Assembly: GCA_027297845.1 (NCBI GenBank)
Contig: JAPUHG010000221.1
Span: 1 to 7,683, forward strand
Direction of reading: 5' to 3'
DNA: 7,683 nt
From: Gammaproteobacteria bacterium
Lineage (GTDB): Bacteria; Pseudomonadota; Gammaproteobacteria; Steroidobacterales; MnTg04
Shown: piece after piece, positions 6,428-7,683 of the stretch
How the letters are laid out: every line of letters begins with the position of its first letter
Numbering within the stretch: the stretch's first letter is position 1
The notes under the pieces: model-generated
What the model saw: only the letters and a program-made list of their open reading frames with translations
The model's database searches: none
What the model was told of the DNA's origin: nothing
Made by a program: the position numbers and the translations under genes

Positions 6428-7683
6428 ATGAAAAGAAGGGAGTTTTGTAAAACCGCTTTCGCCGCCGGTTCGCTGGCTTCACTGCCGATCTCACAGGCCA
6501 TGGCGGCTGCCATAGACTCGATGTCGATGTTGTCCTCGATTACCGCAACCCGGCTAGGCGGTGAACAGACGGTAATAGAAAAGGCCGCGGTCAAGGAGCT
6601 GCGCGACAGCCTGCAGGGACAGTTATTGATGCCGGGTAACGGCGCCTACGATGTTGCGCGCCGATTGTGGAACGGCATGATCGACAAGCACCCGGCGTTG
6701 ATCGCTTATTGTGTCAATGCAAGCGATATTGCCCACGCCGTTGATTTTGCCAGGGACCACGAGTTACTGGTTGCGATCAAGGGCGGCGCACACAGCTTCT
6801 CCGGCAAATCTTCGTGCGATGGTGGTCTGATGATCGATTTGTCCGGCATGAAAGGCATTGAGGTAGACGCAGAAAATCGAATCGCCAGGGTTCAGCCAGG
6901 TGTCCTCGGTGGCGAACTCGACGTGCAAACCCAGAAGTACGGGCTGGCAGCGATGACCGGGTCCATAGCGCATACTGGAATCGCCGGCCTGACCCTCGGC
7001 GGAGGTTTATCCCGGGTCAGCCGCAAATACGGGTTGATGATCGATAACTTGAGATCGGCTGATATCGTTACCGCCGATGGCGAACATCGCCATGCCAGCG
7101 CCGATGAAAATCCTGACTTGTTCTGGGCGCTGCGTGGCGGTGGCGGAAATTTCGGTGGCGTGACTACGTTCGAATACGATTTGCATCCGGTCGGGCCGGA
7201 GTTTCTCGCCGGCAATGTCATGTTTCCGTACGAAAGCGGCAAGGATTTGCTGAGTTTTTACCAGGAATTTGCATCGGATGCGGCGGACGAACTCAGTGTG
7301 ACAATTTCAATGGGTACTTCACCGGAGAGCGAGAGATTCGTAACCATCGAATTTATTTATGTTGGGGACCCGGCAGATGGCGATCGTGCGATTGCGCCGC
7401 TGCGGAAGTTTGGCAGACCGAAAGCAAGCAATATTGGCCTGACGCAATACAATACCTTGCAAACCAGCGCCGATGAAGCATTGCGCCACGGACAGATGTA
7501 CTACCTGAAATCCGGTTTTGTGAACGAATACACACCCGGGTTGATTGACGATATGCTTGGCAATTTGCCGCAGGATGCGGAGGTCCTGATTTTTACAGAT
7601 CATCTGCGCGGAGCCATTTCCAGGGTCGGGCAGGATGAAACCGCTTTTGCGCACCGGAATGCATTTGCCCTCATCGGAGCTCT
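6428..7683 (+). CDS. Tat-exported FAD-linked oxidase, berberine-bridge type, 3' end missing
   Basis: A flavoprotein of the FAD_binding_4/berberine-bridge (PCMH fold) group, which oxidises small organic substrates with O2 as usual acceptor; the substrate here is unknown. The frame is open from ATG 6428 to the right edge, giving 418 residues; relatives have about 460-500, so the C-terminal BBE segment is lacking. A twin-arginine signal is visible: KRREFCK (2-8), a mild hydrophobic stretch and AMA (24-26), implying export of the folded, FAD-loaded protein. The motif MPGNGAYDVARRLWNGMIDKHP (68-89, shown as its parts MPG, YDVARR, WNGMID) opens the FAD domain. IKGGAHSFSG (117-126) holds His-122, the expected covalent FAD attachment residue. 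TGSIAHTGIAGLTLGGG (177-193) and SRKYGL (198-203) follow, then the ENPDLFWALRGGGGNFG motif (227-243). The position where bicovalent relatives carry a second FAD-linking Cys has none. The substrate domain starts near 255. It is divergent from uup. Confidence 0.88.
   Translation, partial: MKRREFCKTAFAAGSLASLPISQAMAAAIDSMSMLSSITATRLGGEQTVIEKAAVKELRDSLQGQLLMPGNGAYDVARRLWNGMIDKHPALIAYCVNASDIAHAVDFARDHELLVAIKGGAHSFSGKSSCDGGLMIDLSGMKGIEVDAENRIARVQPGVLGGELDVQTQKYGLAAMTGSIAHTGIAGLTLGGGLSRVSRKYGLMIDNLRSADIVTADGEHRHASADENPDLFWALRGGGGNFGGVTTFEYDLHPVGPEFLAGNVMFPYESGKDLLSFYQEFASDAADELSVTISMGTSPESERFVTIEFIYVGDPADGDRAIAPLRKFGRPKASNIGLTQYNTLQTSADEALRHGQMYYLKSGFVNEYTPGLIDDMLGNLPQDAEVLIFTDHLRGAISRVGQDETAFAHRNAFALIGA

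Noticed and set aside
1..7683. Possible new multi-gene defence, mobile or biosynthetic system
   Set aside because: All six genes but one fall in known, widely distributed families, orientation switches three times, composition is even, and no inverted repeats, integrase, repeat array or toxin-antitoxin pair is seen.

Overview
The window looks like an ordinary chromosomal stretch from a free-living Gram-negative bacterium, most likely a gammaproteobacterium. Evidence: two lipoproteins with lipoboxes, one of them a clear SlyB-type outer-membrane glycine-zipper protein; an Uup-type ABC-F protein that aligns in outline with the enterobacterial one along its whole length; a YbbP-type FtsX permease; and Sec and Tat export signals. 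Base composition is moderately GC-rich by eye and similar throughout, with no sign of an integrated element. I cannot name the genus.

Layout, left to right. (1) Bases 1-1502, plus strand: C-terminal part of a YbbP-family ABC transporter permease, cut by the left edge. (2) 1548-2051, plus: a very acidic small lipoprotein of unknown function, starting at GTG. (3) 2068-2529, minus: SlyB-like lipoprotein, convergent with (2) across only 16 bases. (4) 2530-2670: intergenic region with the clearest non-coding signal of the window, a rho-independent terminator on the minus strand (2615-2647). (5) 2671-4185, minus: exported S10 serine carboxypeptidase-like enzyme with an intact catalytic set. (6) 4319-6241, minus: Uup ABC-F ATPase. 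(7) 6242-6427: divergent intergenic region. (8) 6428 to the right edge, plus: Tat-exported FAD-linked oxidase of the berberine-bridge type, cut by the edge; this frame is open to the window end.

No pathway joins these genes. The common theme is the cell envelope: permease, two lipoproteins, an exported peptidase and an exported oxidase, with the cytoplasmic Uup as the exception. Uup and the peptidase lie in the same direction (about 130 bases apart, no terminator seen between them) and could share transcription. I found no tRNA, rRNA, CRISPR array, insertion sequence, phage gene or toxin-antitoxin pair. I do not see a new multi-gene system. The points most worth a second look are the uncharacterised acidic lipoprotein, the cysteine-free S10 peptidase, the substituted first ABC signature in Uup, and the FAD oxidase of unknown substrate.
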